From an uncultured Bacteroidia bacterium (lineage in GTDB: Bacteria > Bacteroidota > Bacteroidia > Bacteroidales > F082): a stretch of DNA of 64,000 nt. The translations under genes were made by a program, and so were the position numbers. Location of the stretch: NCBI GenBank assembly GCA_902785755.1, contig CACZZO010000003.1, positions 186,001 through 250,000 on the forward strand. The letters run 5' to 3'. Position 1 is the first letter of the stretch; the number at the start of each line of letters is the position of its first letter. Shown here in pieces: positions 52,923-61,931 of this stretch. The notes under the pieces are model-generated. The model was not told where the DNA came from. It searched no databases and was given only the letters and a program-made list of their open reading frames with translations.

Positions 52923-55313
52923 TCATTTATTTAAGCTCATAAGCCTCTTTTGTTCTTGCCTCTTCTCGGCGATGAATTTCTGTGCGTCGGTTGGCGACCT
53001 AAACTTGGGAATGCGCTGATTAACACTGCATCCGCACATGGCTTTCGTACAAACCACTCCATGTATCCAATCTTCGCGCAAAAAAGGATTCTCCTCAAAA
53101 ATATTGCAAATAGGTCTGTCGATAGCGCAATTCATACCTTTCACACTCCCATCCACTCCTATTTTGACAATGCTTGTCCCAGCACAGCAAGTCAGCCCCG
53201 TGTAAACTCTTCCCGTCAACTCTTTAAGTTTGGAATCGGAAAGCCGTTCATAGCTCACAATAGAATCGTTTACATTTCGCTGAACGAAGAACAGCCATCC
53301 AAAATTCTCTTGTGCATCTCTTGGCCATTTTGGACCATCTGCGCTCACTTTTTCAAACTGTTTCTTTATCTTTTCCGCACAGTTGAAATGCTCCTGAGTG
53401 TAACGGCTGTCAAATCGATCAAATTGTGGACCTTCTCTCAATATACTTGGGGACATCTTAAACGAAAAATCCCTTCTAAGGTCGCACAAGGCATCTGCCA
53501 TGTATATCGTTTTTTCAATCAATTCCGGATGGAACATGAGGGACAATTGCAAACGCGTCCGTGACGAATATCGTTTCACCAATTCTACAACTCTTTCAAC
53601 ATTCACATATTCCAAATGGATGGAAATATACAATTTCATATTGACCTGCTCACCTGCCTTTAAGATAGTTTCCATCTGGCTTTCGCTAAACGAGCCATTC
53701 GTGGTAATTTCCAACTGTTCCAAACGGTCACCGAGATATTTGCATAGCAATGTGATGATTTCCGCAAGGTGAGGATGGGTTGTCGGTTCACCACCAATCA
53801 AATTCACTTGATAGCCAGGCCGATTAGCCGAGGCAATGTGTTGGATGGCCGATTCAGCCTGTTCGACGGTGCAGAAAACTTTTTTGTATTCATTGCCTGC
53901 CTGAAAGCAATAGGAGCATCTGAAATTACAATACGAGGTCAAATGCCAATCAATCCTTAATGGCATGTTCTGAAAACATTCAGGCGAACCTTGCCTGATG
54001 ATGGATTGCTTCTTCCTCAAATGAGCATACAAACACTGGTGACGAATGTCCTTGTGCCATCGTTTGGCGGCATGATAAAAAGGTTTTACCAAGGGAATCT
54101 TGGCGATGAAAGTTCGGATCGTTTGCTTCATATTGTTTTTGTTTTTTCGACAAATTATCTTTACATCGCGAACCAAAGAAGGAGGCATATGCGAGTTGTC
54201 GCTAAGGCACAAGAGCTCCGCCTCACGATACAATCGAAGCAAATCTTTTTCCGCTGCATTTGAACATTCTGGATGTCTTTTGACGAAATCAACCCATTCT
54301 TGTATCGTTCCCATATAGTGCTCGACCATAAGATCTGCCCAAGGCAATTTGAAAGGCCGATGTGCCAAAGCAACACCGTAGTCGCACAAGACACTGGCGA
54401 TGAAAGACTCACTCTTCAGTTTTTCCAACTGCGGAAAGCGAAGTACTTGCTCGCGAAAGTCGTTTGTAAAACGATTGGCTGCCTCTCTACAGTCCTCTTT
54501 CTTGCTCAAATAATTACATAACTTAAGGTAATAGTGCACCTTTTTTGACACATATTCGGAAGCATAGTATTCATCCGCCATGTTGTCAACAATATAATCC
54601 ATCTGCTCTTGAAAACCGTGAAGTTTTCTTTCCAAGTCAAGAGGTTCAAAGTGGTGCATGAGCGAATTGCTCTGTTCGCAGAAATAGTATTCGGCGGAAT
54701 CCGCGAGATTAAAACGTTCCACCTTGCTGCAAGACTTTAAAAGGAACGTGCTGTCTTCAGCTTGTCGTGAACTACCATAGCGGATAGAGTTGTCAAAAAG
54801 AAAAGCCCGACGGTAAAGGGCAGTTTGATGCTCGTAACGAAACAAACAGAAAAGAGACTTGCCCAATTGAATACCTTCTCGAATTCTATCATTAAGTTCT
54901 GAATAATCCGCTTTGATTCCGTCTTCCTTGACATAACAAAGTCTTCCTTTCACAATGTCCAAGTGGTTGGAAGTGGCTTTTGCGAACAAATGCTCCAGAA
55001 AAGCAATATCCACATAATCGTCAGCATCGACAAAGGAGAGGTACGCTCCACGTGATGCTTCAATGCCTACATTCCTAGACGGGCCTGGCCCGACATTCTC
55101 TGCATTAGTGATGATACGGATGCGTGGGTCTTCCGCTGCACATGCCCGAACAATGTCCATTGCACCATCCGTGTTGCGGTCGTCCACAAAAATCATCTCG
55201 ATATCCTCAAGCGTCTGGCTTCGCAACGATTTCACGCAGCGGCTGATGCTTGACCCGGGATTCCACACGGGGACAATGATGGAAACCTTGGGAGAAATCT
55301 CGTTACTCATCAT
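52923..55313 (-). CDS. GT2 glycosyltransferase fused to a radical SAM/SPASM enzyme
   Basis: 796 residues. Residues 1-390 are a GT2 enzyme (IIVPVWNPGSSISRCV, FVDDRNTDGAM, SFVDADDYVD) with a helical extension. Residues 395-796 are a radical SAM protein: CxxxCxxC at Cys462, 466 and 469, GGEP at 507-510, and a C-terminal SPASM-like Cys set (TCC, MNC, PIC, VVC, TKAMCGC). Met395 (ATG at 54129-54131) aligns with the start Met of the standalone radical SAM genes, so the fusion arose at a gene boundary. The radical chemistry presumably acts on the sugar or glycan handled by the GT domain; no such reaction is known to me. Confidence 0.87.
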   Translation of the reverse strand: MMSNEISPKVSIIVPVWNPGSSISRCVKSLRSQTLEDIEMIFVDDRNTDGAMDIVRACAAEDPRIRIITNAENVGPGPSRNVGIEASRGAYLSFVDADDYVDIAFLEHLFAKATSNHLDIVKGRLCYVKEDGIKADYSELNDRIREGIQLGKSLFCLFRYEHQTALYRRAFLFDNSIRYGSSRQAEDSTFLLKSCSKVERFNLADSAEYYFCEQSNSLMHHFEPLDLERKLHGFQEQMDYIVDNMADEYYASEYVSKKVHYYLKLCNYLSKKEDCREAANRFTNDFREQVLRFPQLEKLKSESFIASVLCDYGVALAHRPFKLPWADLMVEHYMGTIQEWVDFVKRHPECSNAAEKDLLRLYREAELLCLSDNSHMPPSLVRDVKIICRKNKNNMKQTIRTFIAKIPLVKPFYHAAKRWHKDIRHQCLYAHLRKKQSIIRQGSPECFQNMPLRIDWHLTSYCNFRCSYCFQAGNEYKKVFCTVEQAESAIQHIASANRPGYQVNLIGGEPTTHPHLAEIITLLCKYLGDRLEQLEITTNGSFSESQMETILKAGEQVNMKLYISIHLEYVNVERVVELVKRYSSRTRLQLSLMFHPELIEKTIYMADALCDLRRDFSFKMSPSILREGPQFDRFDSRYTQEHFNCAEKIKKQFEKVSADGPKWPRDAQENFGWLFFVQRNVNDSIVSYERLSDSKLKELTGRVYTGLTCCAGTSIVKIGVDGSVKGMNCAIDRPICNIFEENPFLREDWIHGVVCTKAMCGCSVNQRIPKFRSPTDAQKFIAEKRQEQKRLMSLNK

Positions 55314-55318
55314 TCTTC

Positions 55319-56539
55319 CTAATACTCGTTCATCAGTTTCTTTTGTTCCAGTCTCTTCTTTTCAATGAATTTTTGAGCGTCGGTGGGCGACCTGAACTTC
55401 GGAACGCGGAAATCAACACCGCATCCGCACATGGTTTTCGTACAAATAACACTATGTATCCAGTCTTCATGCAAAAAAGGATTCTCCTCAAAAATATTGA
55501 GCACTGGCCTATCGAGAGAACAAATCAGGCCTCTCACTCTTCCATCTGTACCTATTTTAACAATGTTTGTCCCTGCACAGCAAGTCATACCCGTAAAATG
55601 TCTTCCCGTCAAATTCTCAAGTTCAGAACGTAGAATCCGTTCATAGTTGTCGACAAAACCATTCACATCTCGCTCTACGATGAACTCCCATCCAATGTTT
55701 TTGTGTTGGTTTTTTAGCCTCTTTGAGCCTTCAGCATCAGCTATGCCGAACCTCTCCCTAATTTTTTCCGCACATTTGAAATGCTCCTGCGTATATCGAC
55801 TGTCATACTTGTCGAACTTCGGCGGCTCTCTCAACATGGTGACAAACATATTAAACGGATAATCTCTTCTAAGGTCGCACAAGGCATCTACCACAGACAT
55901 TGCCTTATCTACCAATTCCGGATGGAACATAAGGGCTATTTGCAGGCGCGTCCGCGACGAATACCGTTTCACCAATTCAACAACATGTTCCACATTCAGA
56001 TATTCCAAATGGACGGAAATGGTCAAGTTCACATTGGCGAGTTCTCCTGCCATTAAAATGGCTTTCATCTGGTTTTCACTAAACGAACCATTTGTGGTAA
56101 TTTGCAACATTTCCAAACGATCGCCGAGATATTGGCACAGCAACATGATAATTTCATCAAGGTGGGGATGGGTGGTCGGTTCGCCACCTATCAAATTAAC
56201 TTGATAAGACGGCCGATTGGACGAAGCTAGGTGTTTGATGGTCGTCTCGGCCTGTTCAAGGGTACAAAAATCTTTTTTGTATTCAGTGCCTGCATTAAAG
56301 CAATAAGAACATCTGAAATTACAATACGATGTGACATCCCAACTAACACGAAGCGGCAATCCTTCAAAACATTCGGGAGAACCTTGCCGGATAATGGGTT
56401 GTGTTTTTCTCAATTGGTCTTGCTCACGCCACCTGCGTAATTCCTCATGCCTATTTTTAATGGCACGATACAATAGTTTTGTCATCGGAATCTTGGCAAT
56501 AAAATTTCGGATTGTTTGTTTCAAATTGCTGTTTATCAT
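55319..56539 (-). CDS. Radical SAM/SPASM protein (standalone)
   Basis: 406 residues from the ATG at 56539, chosen because it aligns with the starts of its paralogues and lies 16 bp after the previous stop. The N-terminal basic helix (IRNFIAKIPMTKLLYRAI) is followed by Cys73, Cys77 and Cys80 (CNFRCSYC) for the [4Fe-4S]-SAM cluster and GGEPTTHPHL. The C-terminal SPASM-like Cys set lacks the PIC Cys of the fused paralogue but keeps CTKTMCGC. Substrate unknown. Confidence 0.87.
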   Translation of the reverse strand: MINSNLKQTIRNFIAKIPMTKLLYRAIKNRHEELRRWREQDQLRKTQPIIRQGSPECFEGLPLRVSWDVTSYCNFRCSYCFNAGTEYKKDFCTLEQAETTIKHLASSNRPSYQVNLIGGEPTTHPHLDEIIMLLCQYLGDRLEMLQITTNGSFSENQMKAILMAGELANVNLTISVHLEYLNVEHVVELVKRYSSRTRLQIALMFHPELVDKAMSVVDALCDLRRDYPFNMFVTMLREPPKFDKYDSRYTQEHFKCAEKIRERFGIADAEGSKRLKNQHKNIGWEFIVERDVNGFVDNYERILRSELENLTGRHFTGMTCCAGTNIVKIGTDGRVRGLICSLDRPVLNIFEENPFLHEDWIHSVICTKTMCGCGVDFRVPKFRSPTDAQKFIEKKRLEQKKLMNEY

Positions 56540-56555
56540 ATTGTTAATGACAATT

Positions 56556-57773
56556 CTAACACTCGCGCATGAGTTTCTTCTGCTCCAGCCTTTTCTTTGC
56601 GATGAATTTTTCGGCCTCGGCTGGAGACTTAAACTTGGGAATGCAGTAATTCGTACGGCATCCACACATGGCTTTCGTGCAAAAAACACCATACATCCAG
56701 TCTTCTCGCAAAAAAGGATTCTCCTCAAAAATGTTACAATTATGATGGGCGAGATGGTCGAGTACACAGACCATGCCTTTCACCCTTCCATCCACTTCAA
56801 TACGGATAATATTTGCTCCCGCGCTACAAGTCATACCAGTGAAGACACATCCCGTCAATTCCTTGAGTTCGGATTCAGAAATCCGCTTATGGCTCTCAAC
56901 AACACCTCTCACATTTCTTTCCATCAAGAATTCCCCTTCCGTAGATTTTGGATAGGCTTTTGTCCATTGGGGTCCTTCTATAGCTACTTCATCGAATTTC
57001 TTTTTCGTTTTCTCCGCCCACTCAAATTGCTCTTGAGTATATCGACGGTCATACTTGTCAAAAGTTGGCCATCCTTCTCTCAGCAACCCCACTTCCATAC
57101 AAAAAAAATAGTCCTTACGAAGGTTGCACAAGATATCGGTCATCGCCTCTATTTTCTCGAACAAATCGGGTTGGAACATAACTCTCATCTCCAAATATGT
57201 CCGATTCGAAAAGCGTTCCACCAATTCTACAACTCGTTCCACATTCAAATATTCCAAATGAATGGAAATAGACAATTTCACATTGACTTGCTCTCCCACC
57301 TTTAAAATGGATTCTATCTGACTTTCACTAAACGAACCATTCGAGGTAATTTGCAGCACTTCCAAACGGTTGCCAATATGTTCATGAAAGAGGGAAATGA
57401 TTTCGGCCAAATGAGGATGGGTTGTCGGCTCACCGCCCAACAATTCCACCTGATAACTTGGTCGGTTGGCAGAAGCAAGATGCTTAATGGTTGTTTCGGC
57501 CTGTTCGAGCGTGCAAAAATCCTTTTTGTATCCTTTTCTTGCATTAAAGCAATAAGAGCATCTAATATTACAGTTCGATGTTAGCAACCAAACAACTTTA
57601 ATAGGCAAGCCTTCGAAGCACTCAGGTGAGCCTTGCCGGATGAGGGGCTGTTTTTTTCTCAATTGGTCATGCGCACACTGCATACGTTGCTCCTCTCGCC
57701 TATGTTTAATGGCCTTATACAATGGTTTTGCCAAAGGGATTTTGACGATAAAAGATCGGATTATTTGTTTCAT
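56556..57773 (-). CDS. Radical SAM/SPASM protein (standalone)
   Basis: 405 residues. The basic N-terminal helix KQIIRSFIVKIPLAKPLYK, Cys68, Cys72 and Cys75 (CNIRCSYC), GGEPTTHP at 113-120 and the SPASM part with MTCSAG (one Cys changed to Ser) and TKAMCGC. It overlaps the GT-A gene upstream by 4 bp (ATGA), so glycosyl transfer and radical chemistry are co-translated here as well. Confidence 0.88.
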   Translation of the reverse strand: MKQIIRSFIVKIPLAKPLYKAIKHRREEQRMQCAHDQLRKKQPLIRQGSPECFEGLPIKVVWLLTSNCNIRCSYCFNARKGYKKDFCTLEQAETTIKHLASANRPSYQVELLGGEPTTHPHLAEIISLFHEHIGNRLEVLQITSNGSFSESQIESILKVGEQVNVKLSISIHLEYLNVERVVELVERFSNRTYLEMRVMFQPDLFEKIEAMTDILCNLRKDYFFCMEVGLLREGWPTFDKYDRRYTQEQFEWAEKTKKKFDEVAIEGPQWTKAYPKSTEGEFLMERNVRGVVESHKRISESELKELTGCVFTGMTCSAGANIIRIEVDGRVKGMVCVLDHLAHHNCNIFEENPFLREDWMYGVFCTKAMCGCRTNYCIPKFKSPAEAEKFIAKKRLEQKKLMREC

Positions 57774-59224
57774 ATAAAAAATTTAGTAAAAATTATTCTT
57801 GCCAATTTTTTAAGACCGTGTTTCATAAATCCAAAGGAGGAAACCTTGTGGTTAATAGTATTTTTTTTTATTGCCTCCTTGTATGCCAGTTTCCATTCAT
57901 CTATTTCAGTCTTTAACAAAATGGATTCAGCTTGACTTATTTTAATCTCAGTCTTACGAAGAAAAGTCTTATAGCCTTCAAAAAAAATGGGCTCGCAATT
58001 CGGGTGATTAGCCACAAATGACTGCCAGTTATTAAGACTTTTCATATAGATTGGAATGCCATGATAGATAATATGACTATCTGTATTCAACGGCACACCA
58101 TATTTAACAAACCCACATATTACAGCATCTGATCCCGCCAGACTATCTATATCCGGAATATTGAGCAACTGCTGTTGAAAAGTATGGATAGCCCTTGTCG
58201 TTTCGTCATCAGATGTGTCGGCAGGATAGGCGGTGAAGACTCTTGCGGCAATGTGAGCGGTTTCCTTTATTCTCAGATAATCATATTCGTTTAGTTCGGA
58301 CGGAGCATCAGGCAGTGAGAGATATCCAAGTTGCCTTTCCAAGTCACGGGAAGGCCTTGTTAGCCAATAGTTCTTCCGCAATCCGAATTTGTTATCCAAT
58401 TCTATAAAATCGGACACCCAACGCTTCAGTCGCTGCACAGAATCTTTATCAAAACAATCTTGAAATTTTTCCTTATATTTCTTGACAAGCAGGTTTTTAT
58501 GATTTTGATTCGGCATTAATGTGGCGAGTGCGGTTCCCTGCGTACCAGGCAATCTGTGATATGGTTCGCTTTTAACAGACACCACCAATGTATTATTCAA
58601 CATTTCTCCCACTTTAAGTAGCAAATCATCACCGAATGTCCTGCCATTTACAGTGCAAGTTTCAAGTATAAAATCTTTGTCAAAAATTTTTTCGTTCACA
58701 GAATGAGGCGGATAAAGAACACCGCCAACACCAACTGCATGTAAGAGCATGGAAGGTTCAGAAAAGAATTGAAAATCAAAAAGCCACTCATTCATCGGTA
58801 ACGGATTGAGGTCGGAATCGAACAAAACAAGAGACGCGGTTCTTGCCACAACAGCATATGGAAAACGAACATGTCCTTCCATAAGCATCTTTAACGTATT
58901 TTGATGATAAAAAGTGTCATCATCAACCGTTACAATAATATCTTCTGGATATTCCTGCATGGCATAGAAATACTTTTTGTGAGATCCGAGATTATCACAC
59001 CAACGCAAAGTTATTTTTTTTGCAGCTATATCCTCTTGCAATGAAAGGGGCAAGTCCGCTTCTCTTTGCGGAAACTCATCTTTCGCAAGCCAAAGCAGAA
59101 TTCTATCGGGTTGCATACTTTGCGCATACAAGCTTTTCAACACCATCGGAACCACATGGATGCGGGCTGGGTATGAAGTGAAGGAAACTATCAGCAATGG
59201 CTTCTTATCGTCTTGATTATTCAT
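57770..59224 (-). CDS. GT-A glycosyltransferase (SFTSYPARI subgroup)
   Basis: 484 residues from the ATG at 59224. SFTSYPARIHVVPMVLKSL, WLAKDEFPQ and VTVDDDTFYHQN (DDD metal site) define a GT-A family seen in bacterial capsule loci. The C-terminal ~200 residues are helical and basic with no recognised domain. The first gene of the radical SAM array follows with ATGA coupling. Donor unknown. Confidence 0.78.
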   Translation of the reverse strand: MNNQDDKKPLLIVSFTSYPARIHVVPMVLKSLYAQSMQPDRILLWLAKDEFPQREADLPLSLQEDIAAKKITLRWCDNLGSHKKYFYAMQEYPEDIIVTVDDDTFYHQNTLKMLMEGHVRFPYAVVARTASLVLFDSDLNPLPMNEWLFDFQFFSEPSMLLHAVGVGGVLYPPHSVNEKIFDKDFILETCTVNGRTFGDDLLLKVGEMLNNTLVVSVKSEPYHRLPGTQGTALATLMPNQNHKNLLVKKYKEKFQDCFDKDSVQRLKRWVSDFIELDNKFGLRKNYWLTRPSRDLERQLGYLSLPDAPSELNEYDYLRIKETAHIAARVFTAYPADTSDDETTRAIHTFQQQLLNIPDIDSLAGSDAVICGFVKYGVPLNTDSHIIYHGIPIYMKSLNNWQSFVANHPNCEPIFFEGYKTFLRKTEIKISQAESILLKTEIDEWKLAYKEAIKKNTINHKVSSFGFMKHGLKKLARIIFTKFFI

Positions 59225-59254
59225 ACAAAACACATTTTTATACTCATCTTGCTA

Positions 59255-60553
59255 TTAGCCTTCATTTTCCCAAGATATGTCATAATCCAAAAAAGTATGT
59301 CCTACGAAAGACACACCTTTAAGAGGCACTTTCCCAGTTCCAAAATAGTCATGGTACACAACCTCCAATTGAGCGGCATCGAAGATTTCGTCAACGGCTT
59401 GGCTATCCACACTCGCGTATAGTTTTAATTGGTAAACACCCTCTGTAAGCATCAGTTTAGGAATGCGGAACCGAATGGTCGAAGAATTGGTGTCTATTTT
59501 ATTCACAAACATAGAAGAACTCAGCCAAGCCACGACTTGCTTGGTGGAAGAAGACATTATTGATACCGTAATCCTCGATTTGTTGCAAACATTCAATTTG
59601 TCGGTCGCTTGATAACCCACTTCTATGATACACTCCTCACCTACTTCAAAAATGCTTCGCTCCACCCCACTCTTGCTCAATAAGTGGATGTGCTGGAATT
59701 TCAAAGCACCATTTCCACCCCTTACTGTTGCTTGAGGAAAGGCAGCATCCAACTCTAATACTTGATTTCTCATTAAATAGTGGTCGATGGCTCCGTCGAT
59801 GTTTCCGAGGTAATCCATTCTTCCGTTCTTTAGCACAACACCTGTCTTACACAGCTTTCTGGCACTCACATGTTGTGGCTCACAAACAACACCGTGCGGT
59901 CTTTTGCTAGGCTCAGTTCCTGCATTTTGTTGATGGCCTTCTCCCGAAATTCGATATCGCCTACGACAAGCACCTCATCCACGACAAGGATGTCGGGGTT
60001 CAAATGGGATGCCACTGAAAAGCCTAAACGTGTTTTCTTTCCCGAACTATAGCACTAATCGGCGTGTCAATAAACCGTTCAAAACCGGAGAAATCGATGA
60101 TTTCGTCCAATCTCCTTTCGATTTCCTGCCTCCTCATGCCGAGAATGGCACCATTGAGGAAGATGTTTTCGCGGCCTGTCATGTCTAGATTGAAGCCCGT
60201 ACCACCTCCAAAAGGGAGCCGATGCGCCCCACAGCCTTGATGGTTCCCGTGGTTGGTGAAGTGATTTGGGAAAGGATTTCTCGCAAGGAGCTCTTTCCTA
60301 CGCGGTACTTGCCGATGATGCACACCACATCGCCTTGCTCCACCATGAAACTGATGTCTTTCAAAGCCCACACATACTCGCTTTCACCCTTGGCTTTGAG
60401 GTCGTTGGTTTTATCGATGGTGAGGAGCGGGTCTTCCCTGCGAAGCACCTTCATCGTCCACCAACGCTGTAACTCCAACGATAAATACTGGGAATTCACC
60501 TTGCCCAAGTGGTACAACTTGCTGACGTTGCTGAATTCTATTGCTGTCGGCAT
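59255..60553 (-). pseudogene. Decayed Wzt ATP-binding protein
   Basis: Homology to the intact Wzt runs the whole length but in at least three frames. It begins MPTAIEFSNVSKLYHLG with an altered Walker A (GKYRVGKS), shifts frame near 60190 (into MTGRENIFLNGAILG), loses a base near 60050 where IDTP..YSSG is expected, and shifts again at about 59870 after VLFVSHNM. The C-terminal 204 residues could still be read from a GTG at 59869 as a free Wzt_C-like glycan-binding domain. No permease gene lies next to it. Confidence 0.85.
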
Positions 60554-60610
60554 ATTCTCAATCTTCCACTTATTACCTTAATTTCCTACACAAACAGAAT
60601 TGTATACCAA

Positions 60611-60647
60611 AAAGGGTATAGCTTCGCAATCTGACTCACACTATACA
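60611..60647 (-). promoter_or_regulatory. Leader element upstream of the wzt pseudogene (copy 2)
   Basis: Matches the wzm leader at 48540-48576 in about 30 of 37 positions, same orientation. It is 58 bp before the pseudogene start and about 100 bp after a -7 box. Confidence 0.65.
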
Positions 60648-60746
60648 ACAAAAATCATTTGATTATCAATCGTATAACAGCAAATCATCAACATCCAATT
60701 CCTACTTGATTTCCACCGAAATGGACTTGCGTTCTAAAAAACTTTG

Positions 60747-60754
60747 CAAAAATA
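60747..60754 (-). promoter_or_regulatory. -7 box upstream of the wzt pseudogene
   Basis: TATTTTTG on the minus strand, followed by GC. The spacing to the leader element is nearly the same as in the wzm promoter, which supports both as real. Confidence 0.45.
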
Positions 60755-60796
60755 TAGGTTTTTCGGATAGAAAAGACTTTGCAGCGATAAAAAAGA

Positions 60797-61918
60797 TTAT
60801 TTCGACCTTTTCCCCTTAAACAGAATATTCTCAAAAACTCCGATAAAATACCGCCAATCGGTGCGGAAGGGGTGCTCCAGGTAGGCCTCAAGATACTTTC
60901 TTTCGCTCTCTTGGATTTCTTCGAGTGTTTCTGGCATGTCAACATAGAACGGGGGCAGCAATCCTGGTTTCGTTTTTATCCTAAGTTGCTGTATTTCTTT
61001 GGTATACAGATTGAAATACTGCTGGCTCAGCGGCCTCACACCCACCAATTTCATCTGGCCTTTCAGCAAATTGATGAACATGGGCAACTCGTCGAGCCAA
61101 GTCTTGCGAAGGAAACGGCCCCATTCGGTAATGCGATAATCGTCATTGAATTTGCCGCCCACATCCAAGTCGTTGTTCTCGTAAATATAGGTCTGCAAAT
61201 ACTCAGAATAGGCGTACATAGTCCTGAACTTGAACACATTGAACGGTTTCCCGTCCTTGCCAATCCTCCGCAACTTTATCAAAGTACCATACTCATGGTG
61301 CTCGGTGCTGGGCTGGCGCTTCTTTTGGGAAATCACGCAATAGCGGTCATGGATATATTGCTCGCTAACCACTTCAAAACCACAATAATACAATCTCCCC
61401 AACACTTCAGGACGTGGAAACACTTTCCTTACTTTCTTTGTGCAAAAATAATAAAACCGTCTGGTCAGAGACAATTTAGGACACACTCTATGCCAAAGAA
61501 AATCAAAGAAATAAATAATATAAGCAATGATTTTCGGATACTTGCTGAAAATCTGGGCGCGATGCTTCTGGGCTGTGTCGAAGGCGCAGACGAAGTAGCC
61601 ATCTTGCTTCATTTTCGCATTGGCCTCACGCAAATACTGGTTCAGAAAACGGATGGCGTTCAAATGTTCTTTCGAAAACAACACGGTGGCCTCGCCATCG
61701 GGCACAGCCCATGTCTTTTCCGCAAAGTCATTCAGCCATTTCGAGCGTTCGGGGCTTCGAGGTGTTTCGGCAACGGCAATCAATTCGCGAAGTTGCTCAG
61801 GGGCTTGGTCAAACTCAAAACGGGGCGCATGTTGTGTTTCCTTCACGGCAAGGTATTCCATCACCTCGTCGTAATTGTCGCGAGCAATCATGTGGCTAAA
61901 GAAAGACCTCAGACCCAT
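60797..61918 (-). CDS. Initiating sugar-phosphate transferase (bacterial sugar transferase family)
   Basis: 373 residues from the ATG at 61918, which avoids overlap with the aminotransferase. The first ~190 residues resemble part of a SAM-methyltransferase fold, common in Bacteroidota members. The catalytic domain follows: RRIGKDGKPFNVFKFRTM, the Asp-Glu dyad in TWLDELPMFINLLKGQM, and LVGVRPLS. It transfers a sugar-1-phosphate to undecaprenyl phosphate to start the repeat unit. A single hydrophobic hairpin (KIIAYIIYFFDFLW) is the likely membrane anchor. It sits among the first genes of the locus, as expected for the priming step. Confidence 0.87.
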   Translation of the reverse strand: MGLRSFFSHMIARDNYDEVMEYLAVKETQHAPRFEFDQAPEQLRELIAVAETPRSPERSKWLNDFAEKTWAVPDGEATVLFSKEHLNAIRFLNQYLREANAKMKQDGYFVCAFDTAQKHRAQIFSKYPKIIAYIIYFFDFLWHRVCPKLSLTRRFYYFCTKKVRKVFPRPEVLGRLYYCGFEVVSEQYIHDRYCVISQKKRQPSTEHHEYGTLIKLRRIGKDGKPFNVFKFRTMYAYSEYLQTYIYENNDLDVGGKFNDDYRITEWGRFLRKTWLDELPMFINLLKGQMKLVGVRPLSQQYFNLYTKEIQQLRIKTKPGLLPPFYVDMPETLEEIQESERKYLEAYLEHPFRTDWRYFIGVFENILFKGKRSK

Positions 61919-61931
61919 GTCAATCAAAGAA

